NCBI GenBank assembly: GCA_034435675.1
Contig: DAOTWP010000309.1
Coordinates: 1-42,554, forward strand
Reading direction: 5' to 3'
Source: DAOTWP01 sp034435675
GTDB taxonomy: Bacteria > Chloroflexota > Anaerolineae > Aggregatilineales > Phototrophicaceae
DNA length: 42,554 bases
Part shown: positions 41,527 to 42,554 of the stretch, piece after piece
Position numbering within the stretch: the first letter of the stretch is position 1
Layout of the letters: every line of letters begins with the position of its first letter
Program-made: the position numbers and the translations under genes
The notes under the pieces: model-generated
What the model was told of the DNA's origin: nothing
Database searches by the model: none
Seen by the model: only the letters and a program-made list of their open reading frames with translations

Positions 41527-42248
41527 GCGGGCTGTCCCTCCATTGGCTGCGTCTCAGCCTGCGGCGCATCGAGGTGCAAAATGCCATGACGCAAATGCAC
41601 GACCTGCGCAAACTGTTCGCCCAGGGTGGGGTCATGGCTGGCGACAATCAGCGTGGTGGTGTTGGCGCGGCAGGCTTGCTGCACGGTTTCCATCACGGCG
41701 CTGCTGCTGTCGGCATCCAGCGCCGCTGTCGGTTCATCTGCCAGCAACAGACGCGGGTTGTTTGCCAGCGCGCGCGCCACCGCCACCCGCAACCGCTGCC
41801 CGGTGCTCAATTGTGCCGGACGGTAGGCAACAAAATCCGCCAGCCCCACCTGCGCCAGCAGGTCACGTGCCTGCCCGCGCCATGTGCTGCGCGGCAGTTT
41901 TTGGGCGAACGCCATCGGCACTACGACATTCTCCAGTGCTGTCAGTGCCGGCAGCAGATGGTGAGTCTGGAATACATAGCCAACGACTCCCGCGCGCAGC
42001 CGGTCACGCACTGCCTCACTGAGTTCATAAAGTGCGGTGCCGTCGTAATGCACTGTGCCCGCAGTAGGGTGCAGCAGCCCGGCGATGATGTTGAACAGCG
42101 TGGTCTTGCCACTGCCACTGACCCCGCGCAGCAGCACCTGTTCGCCGCTTTTTAGTGTCCACTGGGGGACGTTCAGCACAGTGCGGTCGGGCACACCCGG
42201 CGCAGGACTCTTGTAGGTGTGCTGAAGGCGTTCGATATGCAGGTTCAA
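41523..42248 (-). CDS. ABC transporter ATP-binding protein (LolD/MacB type)
   Basis: A 241-residue ATPase. Walker A GVSGSGKTT (about 42-50), Q-loop FQTHHLLPALTALENV, signature LSTGQRLRVAVARAL, Walker B LLLADEP and the H-loop ASHDP are intact. It powers the adjacent FtsX-type permease. The start is TTG at 42248, overlapping the stop of the upstream gene (TTGA). A Gln in LSTGQ where LSGGQ is usual is a minor change. Confidence 0.92.
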   Translation of the reverse strand: MNLHIERLQHTYKSPAPGVPDRTVLNVPQWTLKSGEQVLLRGVSGSGKTTLFNIIAGLLHPTAGTVHYDGTALYELSEAVRDRLRAGVVGYVFQTHHLLPALTALENVVVPMAFAQKLPRSTWRGQARDLLAQVGLADFVAYRPAQLSTGQRLRVAVARALANNPRLLLADEPTAALDADSSSAVMETVQQACRANTTTLIVASHDPTLGEQFAQVVHLRHGILHLDAPQAETQPMEGQPA

Positions 42249-42553
42249 CTTAGCACCACCAGTTCCCGCACATACATCCGCACAAGACTGACCATGCCTG
42301 TTTCTGCGTCGCGCTGCGAACCCACTTCCAGCCGCCCGATGACGCGAACGGGATACTCGGTGGACGCCGCAGGTTGATCTGGCGGCATATATACCAGCAC
42401 AATATCGTTGGGCCAGTCGGCATCGGTGTTACAGAAGGGGCAGAACGTCAGTTGAACGCGGGTCAGGACAAAAAAATCGAGCGCGGGTTTCAGCGGCGGT
42501 GCCATGTAACCTTCCATGACCACCTCAACGCCGTCGAGTGAGAGTAGTTTCTG
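42245..42553 (-). CDS. DUF3299-like small protein, C-terminal part (5' cut by window)
   Basis: The frame is open to the right edge, so the start is outside; about 102 residues are visible. It reads LDGVEVVMEGYMAPPL near the cut end, then VLTRVQLTFCPFCNTDADWPNDIVLVYM and a GRLEVGSQRDAETG turn. The GYM.PP, CPFC and IV.V pattern resembles DUF3299-type proteins that I recall near metal-transport or FtsX-permease genes. Four-base overlap (TTGA) with the ATPase start shows one transcript. Confidence 0.55.
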   Translation of the reverse strand, partial: QKLLSLDGVEVVMEGYMAPPLKPALDFFVLTRVQLTFCPFCNTDADWPNDIVLVYMPPDQPAASTEYPVRVIGRLEVGSQRDAETGMVSLVRMYVRELVVLS

Positions 42554-42554
42554 G

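Overview
The window is a 42.5 kb stretch of a high-GC chromosome that looks like an environmental Chloroflexota, most probably an Anaerolineae-type lineage. This is inferred from style, not from a marker gene: Thr/Ala/Asp-rich surface stalks, SH3b lipoproteins with Pro/Thr linkers, PPC-like repeats, DUF3592/SHOCT proteins and small palindromic repeats between genes. No rRNA, tRNA, CRISPR array, integrase, transposase or phage gene was seen. The density is that of an ordinary bacterial chromosome, with about 40 credible genes. Many starts have AAGGA/GGAGG-type ribosome binding sites and several promoters have TATAAT -10 boxes, three of them inside an identical 10-mer CGCTATAATC.

Layout. 1-1940: the end of a large surface protein (Ig-like repeats, repetitive stalk, C-terminal anchor). 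2067-11563: mostly minus-strand genes, namely a threonine dehydratase-like PLP enzyme, a secreted S33-type alpha/beta hydrolase, an orphan DUF6285 protein, a compact operon (zinc-ribbon-TIR protein, AIG2/GGCT-like protein, unknown protein), a class C beta-lactamase-fold serine hydrolase, a TfoX-N-like protein, a DUF3592/SHOCT membrane protein and an NAD-dependent epimerase. 11974-18554: envelope proteins (five-module SH3b lipoprotein, ArsB/SLC13-type transporter, ABC-2-like permease, SH3b lipoprotein, PPC-like secreted protein). 18600-27574: minus-strand metabolic and envelope genes (M14 carboxypeptidase, unknown protein, TPR protein, glycerol kinase, DoxX-like protein, Ala-rich secreted protein, TPR/double zinc-ribbon protein, lipoprotein).

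27836-29988: three tandem paralogous exported or anchored proteins of unknown function sharing four cysteines. 30237-33148: transketolase, then a translationally coupled DinB-like and TfoX-C pair. 33149-33522: an AT-richer spacer with a perfect terminator-like hairpin, a 35-bp-period degenerate tandem repeat and a promoter that probably makes a leaderless mRNA. 33523-38242: three overlapping genes (membrane-anchored clan-A-like glycoside hydrolase, GT39-type GT-C glycosyltransferase, NDUFA9-like SDR), probably an envelope glycan module. 38315-39679: a secreted propeller-like protein. 39692-42553: a minus-strand operon cut by the window edge (DUF3299-like protein, ABC ATPase, FtsX-type permease with His/Glu clusters, TlpA-like thioredoxin lipoprotein) that looks like a metal-handling or envelope redox transporter.

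The best candidates for poorly described biology are the right-edge transporter operon, the three Cys-conserved paralogs, the TIR operon whose TIR domain seems to lack its catalytic Glu, and the 35-bp repeat block. Functions come from motifs read by eye; no database search was possible.
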